Assembly (NCBI RefSeq): GCF_023856365.1
Contig: NC_064554.1
Span: 1,727,001-1,791,000 of the forward strand
Reading direction: 5' to 3'
Origin: Brienomyrus brachyistius
Taxonomy: Eukaryota > Chordata > Actinopteri > Osteoglossiformes > Mormyridae
Length of the DNA: 64,000 nt
This document shows positions 10,297-22,200 of this stretch, one piece after another. The notes under the pieces were generated by a model. The model searched no databases, was not told the DNA's origin, and worked only from the letters and a program-made list of their open reading frames with translations. The first letter of the stretch is position 1, and every line of letters begins with the position of its first letter. A program made the position numbers and the translations under genes.

Positions 10297-13200
10297 ATGG
10301 ACCCCCGGAAAGTGTCAGAACTCAAGGCCTTCGTTCAGCTGTGCAGCCAGAATCCCTCAGTCTTGCACCTACCTGAGCTTGATTTCCTACGCACTTGGCT
10401 GACGGGGTCAGTGTTCTCTCGCTCGTCTTTACTCTCATAGCTTGACATACTGATGTATAGCAGAACCTGACTAATCGTGGATGTGATCAGTTTAATGTTT
10501 AAGAAACGAACCGCAGCTGAACATGGGAGTCGAATTCAAAAGTTCATATGGACAATAAAAGGCGGCACTCAAGAATGCTTGAATCGAGGACAGCAAAATT
10601 AGTAATAATACAACAGTTTAGTTTTCAATGTGTGTGAAGAGATCGCCATGGCAACTACATACGTTCAACAGGAAGTAAATGACGGAATGACGCAATTCAT
10701 TATTAAATTTGAGAATTTGATTTATCATGAGTTTTCTCATTTCAGGATGGGAGCTACAATCCCACCACCAAGCACAAAGGGTGCACCATCTTCATGCCCA
10801 AGGGTAAAAATTTCATTTCATTTGGTACTCCTTTAATAAGCACGTACTCCACTGACTTTCGCACTCTATCACTGGATGGCGCATAAATATATAGAATGCA
10901 ATGACACGTGCATTTTATTATATTACATTTTGCATTGGTTTATTCTTTAACTTTCAAATAAATAAGGGAGATGATGTGAATAAAGCCAAAGGAGAGGATG
11001 AAGTCATATCATTATTATGTGGGCTGAGTTGGTAGAGTACACGCTACAGTGGTATCCTTCATTTTATTTGCACAATTACACTGCCATGTACCCGTGGTAG
11101 AGAATTTGAAACAATCCTTCCAGTTTTATGCGGTATCACTGTTTTCAGACCGAGTGTCCTTGTTCTGGAGCCTCTGCGCCCACTTCAGCGCCAGAGGAAC
11201 CTGTGTTTCCAGAGAGTGAGGAAAGTGAACTAGGTATGGCTGCACCACTGTGCCAGCATTTTATGAAAGAAAATGGGTGTAACAACCAGGAATAAAATAC
11301 ATAATAGAGTATAATAATAGAGTATTTCTACTTCTAGTAACAATTGTAAATATGCCATTAAATGCACTAAATGGCTCTTTCTAGAAGATTAATGTATGCA
11401 GATTGTTTTTTCATTATTTTGCTAATTATTCATTGTTTATGTTTTTATTTTAGAGATTGATGATGAGGGAGTGATCGAGCCTGACACAGATGAGCCGCAA
11501 GAGATGGGAGACTTTGAGAATTTGGAGGTACGAAGTCTGACAAACCTGACTTTTCTGTGTTCCTGAGTTTGTGTTTTAACGAATCTGTTCCCTTGCCAAG
11601 GTGACTGATGAAATGATGGATCAGGCGAATGAGAAGAAGATGGAGGCCATCGCAGCACTGGGAGAGGGTATGTGGTGGAACCGACGGTACTGATCAGTCG
11701 CCTTCCAGTAGCTTTATAGTGAGTGTCTCAATGTCTGTGTGCCACCGTGTGGCAGGGGAGCTGCAAAAATCTCTGGAACTGTTCACCGAGGCCATCAAGC
11801 TTAACCCGTGCCTCGCCATCCTGTACGCCAAGAGAGCCAGGTGAGCGTGCAGCCCGACACTGCAAAGTACGGCAGCGTCCATTGCTGAATCTGTGCATGA
11901 GTCAGATGCATCTTTGTCTTTCCCTCAGCGTGTATGTGAAAATGCAGAAGCCCAATGCAGCAGTGAGAGATTGTAACCGGGCCATCGACATCAACCCCGA
12001 CTCTGCCCAGCCCTACAAATGGAGGGGGATGGCTCATAGGTAAGCTCACGCACACCCTCTACTGGCAGTGCACAGTGCGCCGAGTGCAGATAGTATCCAC
12101 TTATAAATGCATGCAGACTTCCTCCATCTCAGATGGCTCAGGTTGTCATGAATTGAATGTATTTTTCTACTCATCAATATTTTTGTCAACTTAACTGAAT
12201 CAATTAACATGAAAATATTTCTCCTATCATAAATCGTCACCCAGACAATAAGCTGTCCTTCCTGTCCCTCATGTCATCTAAATGTGCAATAACTATTTAG
12301 TATTTGCAAACTATTATAATATTATAATGGTTAAATGTACACACTATGTGCAATTCAATATTATTATGCGTAATAACATTTCACCAATGAGCAACATTAC
12401 TTATGTACTCATCATGGCCTGCATAATGCAATTATGGATACTTTCAGCTTGACTCATCCTCACGTAGTATTTTATTTAAATCCCATTTAAATCCATTTTA
12501 CTCAGCTATATATTTTCGATAACTTTATTAACCTCTGGAGGGCAATTAAATTGTCATAGCAGTTAGGTACATTTAAATCAAAACAAAAAAATAATTCAAG
12601 ACAATGGAATAATAATGGGAAATATAGTGTTTATTGTATTTTTGATCTGTGCCTTTTGCACCTATTCCTATCTTCTGAGCAATATAACATAAGCAGTTTC
12701 CTCCGGGATTAATAGTTTTCTGATTCTGATTCTAAATGCACCTCAGATGAGCCCAGACATGCAGATACACACCGTGTCTTTGCTGTGTTGACTGATCTCC
12801 TTTTATTCAGGATGCTGGGAAACTGGGAGGAGGCAGCACGGGATCTGGCCACAGCCTGCAAGCTGGACTATGATGAAGATGCCAGCATGATGCTGAAGGA
12901 GGTGCAACCTAAGGTACAGGGGTACTAGGACCCTGCGGCTGTCACTCATCCACATCTCTACAGATGCTGTCATTAAGCAACTCATGACTCACTAACACTA
13001 CCTCCCCCTCCTCTATAAAGGCAAACAGAATTATCGAGCATCGGCGCAAGTATGAGCGCAAGAGAGAGGAGCGGGAGATCCGTGAGAGGCAGGAGAGAGT
13101 GAAGAAGGCCAAGGAGGAGCACGTGAGAGCACAGAGGGTAGGCAGGGCAAACGGCCAGAGGTGGGGAGGTGGGGATGTCCGCTGAGAATCTTGTTAGGGA

Positions 13201-14489
13201 TACAATGCAATCCTGTTTGTGACCAGGAGCAGGAGGCCAGGCAGCAAGCAGGGGGGACCCCCGGGGGATTCCCAGGTGAGCATGACACTACATGTGATGT
13301 CAGATGAAGGAGAGTTGTAAGTATGGTCAGCTTTTTTGGCCTGATGGTAGCTGCGAGTCCCTGATGATAGAAGGCTGCTACCGTTTTATCCGATGACGCT
13401 GCAGGTTTTCCGGGGGGAGCTCCGCCCTTCGGCATGCCAGGCCTTGGAGATCTCCTGAATGACCCTGAGCTGCTTATGGCCATGAAGGTAAGGCGTTCCC
13501 GTCTGTCACCACCCTTCATTCTCCATAACCGGGTGTTACATTCATTATGCAGTATCACTTACCTACAGGCATGCAATTAGGGGTGGGCAATATGGCAAAA
13601 ATTGCATATCATGGTTTTTTTTTTTTTGACAGGATCACAGTCCACGTTCTTATCACGATTATTTTTTATGCTGGTTTTTAAGACTGTTGTACGTTACTGA
13701 ACAGTACAACAAAATTAATTTCCCTATTAAAAAAAAAATAGCCATATAAGGCAATAAAACCTAAAAGAGAAGCATACTCAGCATATTCTTTGGAGTATTT
13801 TCTTTTGAGGTGGTTGAAAAGGTTTGTTGTGTTGCCATCCATCATGCAAACCTTATTTATGCAAATGAATTTTGTTTGCAGCTTGCCGGTTTAGAAAGAT
13901 CCAAACCAGCTCGATATTACCGAGGTCAAATTAATTTTAGGGATGAACTCCTCCATGTCGCCGAAGCTGCTGCTTCGCCAAATAGGGAATGTGCTGCATG
14001 TCCAGATGAGGGTGCAAAAGGGAGAGAAGGGAAGAAAGCCAAAGCACTTCCTACTGTTACTTATTACCGGTTTATTGGTGTCGAAAAAGATTCGGCTGAC
14101 AAAACAGATGCGTGCATGAGCTATAGAACTGCAACTGATAGAATGTGCACTGTAGCACAATGTAACAATCTCTCTGTAAAGGAGACATTTTAATCGTTCA
14201 CAACAAAATATCATCAGATTGCACACCCTCTATGGGATGATGGGGGGGGGGGAGAACTGATGATTTCAGTCTCAGAAGGGGAAAACCTGGTAAATAAAAA
14301 AAAATAGTACTGATAAGATGAATAAATGAAATGTCTCCTTTTCTGTTTGGTTGTCAGGACCCGGAGGTAATGGCAGCCTTCCAGGATGTTGCCCAGAACC
14401 CGGCCAACATCACCAAGTATCAGAACAACCCCAAGGTCATGGCTCTCATTAGCAAACTGAGCACGAAGTTTGGGGGGGCCCAGGCTTAG
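10297..14489 (+). CDS. st13: Hsc70-interacting protein (Hip/ST13)
   Basis: Co-chaperone that binds the Hsc70 ATPase domain, stabilises its ADP state and takes part in steroid-receptor maturation in the cytosol. Twelve coding exons: 10297-10406, 10746-10803, 11149-11233, 11454-11527, 11601-11667, 11756-11840, 11929-12039, 12811-12913, 13021-13137, 13227-13275, 13405-13487, 14358-14489. All junctions keep phase and give 357 aa, against 369 in human. Residues 1-45 are the Hip dimerisation domain (starts [13 protein letters not shown]). An acidic linker covers about 55-110. Three TPR repeats cover about 112-230 (includes [14 protein letters not shown] and [13 protein letters not shown]). A charged helix covers 232-270, a short Gly/Pro region 280-300, and a C-terminal DP/STI1 domain about 300-357 ([15 protein letters not shown]). 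The Gly/Pro region is shorter than in mammals. Intron 11 carries a transposon relic. A polyA signal aataaa lies at 14868-14873. The last two exons converge on RBX1. Confidence 0.96.
13572..14320 (+). mobile_element. hAT-like relic with degenerate BED finger in ST13 intron 11
   Basis: The insertion begins with 'ggtgggcaatatggcaaaaa', a common fish repeat end. It contains a 127-codon open frame at 13810-14193. Residues around [10 protein letters not shown] followed by [16 protein letters not shown] resemble the start of ZBED/hAT proteins, where a BED zinc finger has VWKYFGFKKSD. The cysteines and the tryptophan of a working BED finger are not preserved, so it is a relic. The family assignment is inferred from this short resemblance. 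Ends are approximate. Confidence 0.45.
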
Positions 14490-14867
14490 ACAGTTACACC
14501 AGACAAATACATGCTCCAATATGGTGTGTGTAATGGAGAATAAACTCAAACCAGACTCCTCAAAGGCTTTTAATTCTGAAGTAGGGCCTCCACTTAGGGT
14601 TGGGGAGGTTAGTGACCACACTCCAGACACACCAGCACACAGAAAACGAGAACTCGCATATTCCTCTCATCCTGGCCTACCCTCCAAAAAGATTTTTGTC
14701 AGGAGCCAAAATGGATCAAATGCGTGTTTGATGAGTTGTTTAGTATAACATGGCTCTTTTATGCTAGTTTGGACATCTGTCATTTAAGGTTGTTTTGATA
14801 GTTTGACCATTTAAGATTACATACTTGTGTATCCAACATGAATTGCATTGTCTGTCTTTCCAGTTCC

Positions 14868-14873
14868 AATAAA
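14868..14873 (+). terminator. st13: ST13 polyadenylation signal
   Basis: Canonical aataaa 379 bases after the ST13 stop codon, in 'ttccaataaaaacactt'. It is the first canonical signal on the plus strand in a position expected for this 3' UTR. Confidence 0.7.
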
Positions 14874-15238
14874 AACACTTTAGGTTTTTCAATGTCATGG
14901 AAAAAGGAGTAAACGATTAAACATTGTGAAGTGGTTGTTCTGGGCACTTCTTTGAATCGGATGTTCACATCCCTTTTTGGTTGGTGATGAACAAAGTATT
15001 TGGCATTGCCACATGGATCACACACACTTATGTCTATTTTGTTTTGTCTTACCCGCATTTCTATAGCAGCAATGTTGCTTGCCTCCCTTCATGTTTGTGT
15101 CCTAAGTGCTGGACTTAGGTGTAGGGTACATTTGACTTAAGTTATGAGGGCCTTTTGTATCTTCATGATCACTGGCTGTGTATTAGTCATTTAGACACAG
15201 GCTGGGTTAGCTTTCACAGGACTGAGCCATCTAAATGA

Positions 15239-15361
15239 GTGTTTCCCAACCCGGTCATCAAGGACCCACAGACAGTCCACATTTTTGCTCCCTCCCAGCT
15301 CCCTGGGAGAAACGTGGACTATCTGCATGTCCCCAAGGACTAGATTGGGGAAACACTGATC
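15239..15361. mobile_element. Hairpin MITE, family A copy 2
   Basis: Left arm gtgtttcccaacccggtcat and right arm, reverse-complemented, 'agtgtttccccaatctagtc' frame a hairpin. It has the family-specific 'cacatttttgctccctcccagct' and 'gggagaaacgtggact' inner arms. It lies in the ST13-RBX1 intergenic space, directly beside a family B fragment. Confidence 0.7.
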
Positions 15362-15362
15362 T

Positions 15363-15476
15363 AAATCAGTCAACATAGGACAACACATTATCCAGCCAGA
15401 GTGGAGAGTCCTCACACCTAAAGCTTATCACTAAAATGTGCACAGACTGGCCCTTTGCCAGTAAGATTGACTACCC
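15363..15476. mobile_element. hAT-like MITE, family B fragment
   Basis: Contains 'acaacacattatccagccag', 'gagagtcctcacacct' and 'actggccctttgccagtaag', matching internal and right-end parts of the element at 6413-6600. It is internally deleted and abuts the family A hairpin on its left. Confidence 0.6.
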
Positions 15477-15523
15477 TCATTTTTTACCAATCACTAACCT
15501 CATCCATCTTGGGAGGGTTCTGC

Positions 15524-15535
15524 TTTATTTTTATT
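15524..15535 (-). terminator. rbx1: RBX1 polyadenylation signals
   Basis: Two adjacent tttatt hexamers on the plus strand (aataaa on the minus strand) at 15524-15529 and 15530-15535, about 265-275 bases after the RBX1 stop. They are a plausible 3' end for its transcript. Confidence 0.6.
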
Positions 15536-15799
15536 TCCAGTATGAAAATAGTATGCAGGAAATTACAATCCTCAAAACATGAGACCTTCTGAGGAACTTA
15601 TTACACCTTAGATACCACATGAAGACTTCAAAAGAAATTTAATATAGAAGCAACCCCAACTGTCCCCCAAGTAAAGTCAGTAAAATACAAGAAGAAAAAC
15701 TAATCGGACTTTCCTAGACAGATGTGCAACCGCTCCCATGCAGAGCAGCCGTGGACCATAGATCAGGTGTGGTCTAAAAGGTGACCTTGACATGCGTGC

Positions 15800-17152
<1,353 letters not shown>

Positions 17153-17664
17153 TCATCACTGAGCATGCGCACTGCTTTGAAGTTGCTAGTTAAAGGAGAA
17201 GTAATTTGGAACGTTTTATATCAGCGATATTCTTTAAGTGAAACTCACTCCATTCATTTGGAACTGTGACCCATTGGGTTGTCTATATTATTTACAGATG
17301 CAGAGTAAAAATACATGACGGTATTTGTTTGTGTAGGGATATTTCCTCGGTAACAATTATGCTAAAATAAATAACGATAGATACCGATAAAATTGTTCAT
17401 TAGAACTTTATGGTCAAGTGAACTTAATGACTAGATAATGGAAGGCAATATCTTTGTTTAAAACTCAAAGGTAGAATCTAAGGTACTAGTAATGAAAATC
17501 ATTTTCCAAATCAAGATAACTGAGAGTTGTCACGTTCTACCTTTATCCGGCTACTTCGTCCGAATCGAGAGACAGTTCCGTTTTTGGGCTTGGTTATTCT
17601 TTAGCACTTCAATGCGATTTTATTGTCAGTTATTACAAGTATAAACGAAACTGAAGAAAATGTC

Positions 17665-17736
17665 AGGTTCTACCGAGATTTGAACTCGGATCGCTGGATT
17701 CAGAGTCCAGAGTGCTAACCATTACACCATAGAACC
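17665..17736 (-). tRNA. tRNA-Gln (anticodon CTG)
   Basis: 72-nt minus-strand gene. The acceptor stem pairs ggttcta with tagaacc. The A box lies in tggtgtaatggttagcac. The anticodon arm is tctgg-actctgaa-tccag with anticodon CTG. The T arm is ccgag-ttcaaat-ctcgg. The 3' discriminator is T. No intron, no encoded CCA, and a short TTTT run follows downstream on its strand. It is nearly identical to the vertebrate nuclear tRNA-Gln(CTG) and looks functional. It stands alone about 540 bp upstream of the RBX1 start codon and transcribes in the same direction as RBX1. Confidence 0.95.
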
Positions 17737-19003
17737 ACACGACAGAGCTTCTAACATAATCATTATATAATATGTAACTAATCTTGTTCCGCTTTCAATT
17801 GCGCATTTTGTATGTGACGATTATTTTTTTTAAACGTCAGTCTAACTTGTTAACTTCATAAACAAGGAACATTCTCTACCAAACGAAAGAACACTTCGAG
17901 AAAGCTACTCAGCAAGCACGATCTTAATCCATATTTATCACGTTCAGCTACTGAATCTGACAAATTATGGATTTATCTTAATCATCGATTCACTGAATCT
18001 TTTAATGTAACTGTATATAACTGTATGTATAGGTTCAATAGTGAAGGATATTTTAAAGCAAGAATGGATACAAATTCAAATCATATGGATAGGGCCCAGT
18101 GTCCTACTGACTCTGAAGTTAATTAAAATTATTGATCCAGTGAACCAGACTAAACTACTGAATTTTAACATGATCTGAATTTACCTGAAAAATTCACATT
18201 TTAAAGTCGATTTCAAAAATAATGTCATCCATCTGGCCATACTCCAAGTGGTGGACCCACCTGAGACAGCACAGGGTAAAAGTATGAATATGGGACAGCT
18301 GACCAGCACGGAAAACACAATTACCAAACACGCATGGACTGTGAGGGGAACCAAAGTGACATGAGGAGAACATACCAACTGTACACACAGGGCAGAGGTG
18401 AGAATGGAATCGGGAAATGCTAGGCCACAGTGCTAGTAAGTAATAGTATAACCCTTTATTAGCCATTGCAGAAGTAAAAGCATATAGGAATTTGTCTCTT
18501 TTCCTAACCCATCTTGCCCTTCCTGGCATAAGGATCACAGCACAAGGTTGTACATTGTGTGACACCCCCAGAACTGGGCATTAAAGGCCTTGCTCAATTT
18601 CCCATGGACATATGACTGTCCTGTTGAGGAAGGGGCATGAACTGGCAACCTCTCAATTACAGGGAGTGAGATTTACCTGGTGAGACAATCACCACCCAAT
18701 ACTAAGCTACTAAGCCAGCCCCATAAGAAGAATTAAAAAGGTATTACATTTTCATTAGTTCCAAACAGATGTCCTTACTGGTTGATTTCTTTCCACCACA
18801 TATACCTGACATTATGTTCCCAATCAACACACGTCAGTTCTCTGTGCAATAATACAAACAGTGGCTCAGACTGGATGCTGAATGTGAGTGAACGTACGGA
18901 TCTGCTTCAGCTTTTACACCTAAAATCCTTTCCAATTCATACGCAAAACGGTGTCCTAGTATATCTAAAAGTTCGCCAAAAGTAGGTAGAAATTATCAAA
19001 CGT
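17737..19003. other. Spacer between tRNA-Gln and CHADL 3' end
   Basis: Mostly AT-rich sequence without supported genes. Between about 18440 and 18725 lies a decayed SINE, listed separately. The minus-strand frames at 18181-18565 show no domain. Confidence 0.4.
18440..18725 (-). mobile_element. Decayed tRNA-derived SINE (second family)
   Basis: The reverse complement has a tRNA-like head with 'gggctggcttagtagctta' and a B-box-like 'gaggttgccagttcatgcc'. It is followed by 'aaggcctttaatgcccag' and an A/T-rich end with 'aataaagggttatactatta'. It resembles the better copy at 22738-22980. Confidence 0.55.
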
Positions 19004-19009
19004 TTTATT
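19004..19009 (-). terminator. chadl: CHADL polyadenylation signal
   Basis: tttatt on the plus strand (aataaa on the minus strand), 284 bases after the CHADL stop codon. It is the nearest canonical signal. Confidence 0.6.
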
Positions 19010-19292
19010 GCATAAGATTCCTAAAATCCTTACCATCAACTCCACAGTTCATTAAAACTCATCAACAGCTGTGACAGTGTAATTTAAGGATTAATATATT
19101 GTTTAGAAAGCAGTTATACACATTTCTACCTCCTAACACTGCGAAAACGTCACCTTGGTTTAACGTGCAATGATTGCATGTGCTCCACCGGAGAAAGCAG
19201 GTTGAAAAAGACGACGCAGCTTGGTCCTGAAGCTACCGCCACTGCAGTGTTACGTTATGTTCCACGCGCCCCCTGGTGGTAACCACGTGAAG

Positions 19293-22200
19293 CTACAGTG
19301 ACTTTTTCTTTTTGGCTGTACTTTTGCTAACTGAAGACCTCTGGCCTCCAGACTGCTGCAGTTTGACAGCAGTGGCTTTTACGTGGGCAGCTTTGGGTTG
19401 AACAGCTTTTGGTGCCCTGGGGCTCTTTGAGGGCTCATTGGGGAGCGGCCTTTCTCCCGGGCAGCTTTTGAATACGTCGACGTCTTTGACTTTGCGGCCC
19501 TTCAGCTCAGGAGGATGTCCACAGCTGGCCCTCACTTTCAGGTTAATCTTCTCGATCCACCTAAGCAGGGAAGACAACACCGTCAGAGAGGGCAATGGTA
19601 GAATCCCCATAATCACAAGTGGCTTTGACAAATACAGTCAAGGCCTGTTCTGCACCTCCATGTTTGCCATGTGAACATGTAAACTAGTGGCGGGTTGCAT
19701 ATTTTGAAGTTTACGTTATTGGTAACACTTTACTTGATGGGGCACAAATAATATAGTAGTATGTTATTACTTATGCGGTAATTAACCACAAACTAAGTGT
19801 TAGTCACATACTAATTTCATGTTAATTCATCATTAATGAATCGTGATGCATGTTTTATGTCAAGTAGTTACTATACTTGTTACTATACCTGTTAATTCTG
19901 TAAATCTTTGTTAACTACTGAAGGAACAATGAATAAAGTACAATACTGATCTCATGTTTGTTCACGATAAATGAATTGTGATGCATATTTTATCGCAAAT
20001 AGCAACTATATTTGTTCATGATTTGTACTTCAATAGTAACTGGGCTATTATGAACTATTTGGAAACCGTCAAATTATCATATTATTTACTGTGCAAACAA
20101 ATCAGTATTGATGTGAATTTTCCTTCTCGACAATGATCCACAACCTCAGAGACATGGAGGAAAAAGTCCACCGAGACACAATGTTCATCAACAAATTATG
20201 TTTTGCTTTTGCCTGCATTTCTCACTTGCGAAGTGGCAGCAAGGGACAGTCACACAGAAGAGGGTTCTCAGCCAGGTTGATAACCTCCAGCCCTGTGAGC
20301 GGGTAAAGGCTGGGCAGCTCCTCCAGCTGGTTCCCCTCTAGAAGGAGGCTGCGGAGCCCAGCACCCAGGCCCTCCAAGGAGTCCTTGGACATCTGGGGGA
20401 TGGCAGATGGGGGGAGATGGAGAAGAATGGGATGTAACATTGGTAGAGGACTAGAGAAATCCATTCCGGAGATGAGAAGAATAAGGATTCAAAGACAGGA
20501 GCAGAGTGAACACCTAAAGAACATGCAGACCTCTAACATGAATTCACGTGCCGATCATTTTAAATGTTATGAACCACAAAACTACAAACAAAATTGCCCT
20601 CAAAGTTTTACCTTCTCTAACTTCATTCCATCCAAGAACAGATGCTTCAAACTACGAGCAAATGGGAAAAAAGCCTTTGGTCCAATCCAGCGAATGGGAT
20701 TGGCTGAGAGGCGAAGCTCCGCCAAGCTCGGAGTATTACGGAGCGCGTCCGTTGGCACTTCAGTCAGCTGGTTGGCTCCCAAGTGGAGGACTTCAAGGCC
20801 AGGAGCCAAATCGAAAGCCCCAGGTGCCACCGTGCCAATGCTGTTACTGGTCAAATACAGGTCCCTCAGCTTCTCAGCCCCAACCAGAGTACCCTGTTCC
20901 AGTTTGTGTATGAGGTTGTGCTCCAGGTGCAGAACTAGAAGGTTGGGCAGGAGTTTGAAGGCCTCTCTGGGGAATCTGGTAAACTTGTTTCTTTCTAGGT
21001 GCAGGTAGGTGAGCTGGGGAAGGCCTGTGAATGCATCAGCGCTCAGGGAAAAGAGGTCATTCTCTGAGAGGTACAAATAGACAAGGTTCTTCATGCCTTT
21101 GAAGGCACTAGACTCAATATCATGGATTTTGCAGCGCTGAAGGTGCAGGGAGACCACCTGAGACATGCCCGGAAAACTGTTCCCCGGGATGTAGTGGAAG
21201 TGGTTGCCGCGTAGGTCCAGGAGCCGGGTGTCCGGGAAGAAGCCTCGAGGGATCTTGGTGAAGTCACGGTTTTCACAGGAAGAGTGGAGGGTCTCGTTCT
21301 GAGGATGAGAAGAGTAGGGGGGGGTAAAATTGTAGGATTTGAAAAAAGCAAATGATAGAGACAAGGGATTTAAGCAACACTGAAGAATATCATCAAAGTG
21401 AGTTAGTGCTGGGTGATGTGTGACAGTATCGACGTTGCATGTTATGCATATGTGATCATCACATTGCATTGACTGCGGTAGCTATGTTGAAATTAGGCCT
21501 TGGTGATATTTTTACTACATTTTCAACTGCTTATAGCAAGAGTGGCCAATTTTATCCAGAAAGGGCCTTTGCGCATGAAGCTTTTCTCTGCAGCTGCTTA
21601 ATTAGAAGACTGATTGGCTGTAGAGTCCTCAAACCTGGGTTTGAACAGCTGACCTAAAGGTTATCCCAAGAACCTGCATACACAACCGGTCCTTTGCGGA
21701 TACGACTGGACACCCCTCGCTTATGGAATTTATGAATATCACAATATCTATTATAAAGCATTCACATTGCAATAAGTAAAACAAACGGCTTTAATAAGAT
21801 GCCTACATAAAGCTGCAAATGTTTACTCCTGTTTTCAGGAATAGCACCCAGCTCATTACTCTGCATCCCCATCCTCATCTGCCTCACCTCACAATTACAG
21901 TTATCAGGGCACTGCACTCTGTTGGGCCTGGGGGTGGGCGGTGGGCGGGCCCTGTTCTGGTACTCCTGCTCAGCCCTTAACATGGCCTCCTGGCTCTGGC
22001 AGCGCAGGTCGTTAGGATGAAGACCATCCAGGCTCTCCCCAGAGAGGTGCTGGGGGTTGGCACAGACGCCCGCCAGCCGCAGCCGGCCCCGGGCGGCCCA
22101 TTCCCGCAGTGGCCGCAGGTAGCAGCTGCAGTAGACCGGGTTGCCGGTCAGGTTGAGCCGTGTCAGTCTTTCGGGGCCCATCAGAGGTTGAAGACTCTGA

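Noticed and set aside
11629..12043. Plus-strand and minus-strand frames over ST13 exons 6-7
   Set aside because: They run through introns in other frames than the TPR-coding one; shadows of ST13.
13031..13558. 175-codon minus-strand frame over ST13 exons 9-11
   Set aside because: Antisense to ST13 coding exons, crosses introns, no domain.
20385..21008. 207-codon plus-strand frame over CHADL
   Set aside because: Antisense to the LRR exon 21298-20612; open only because of the repetitive leucine-rich codons.
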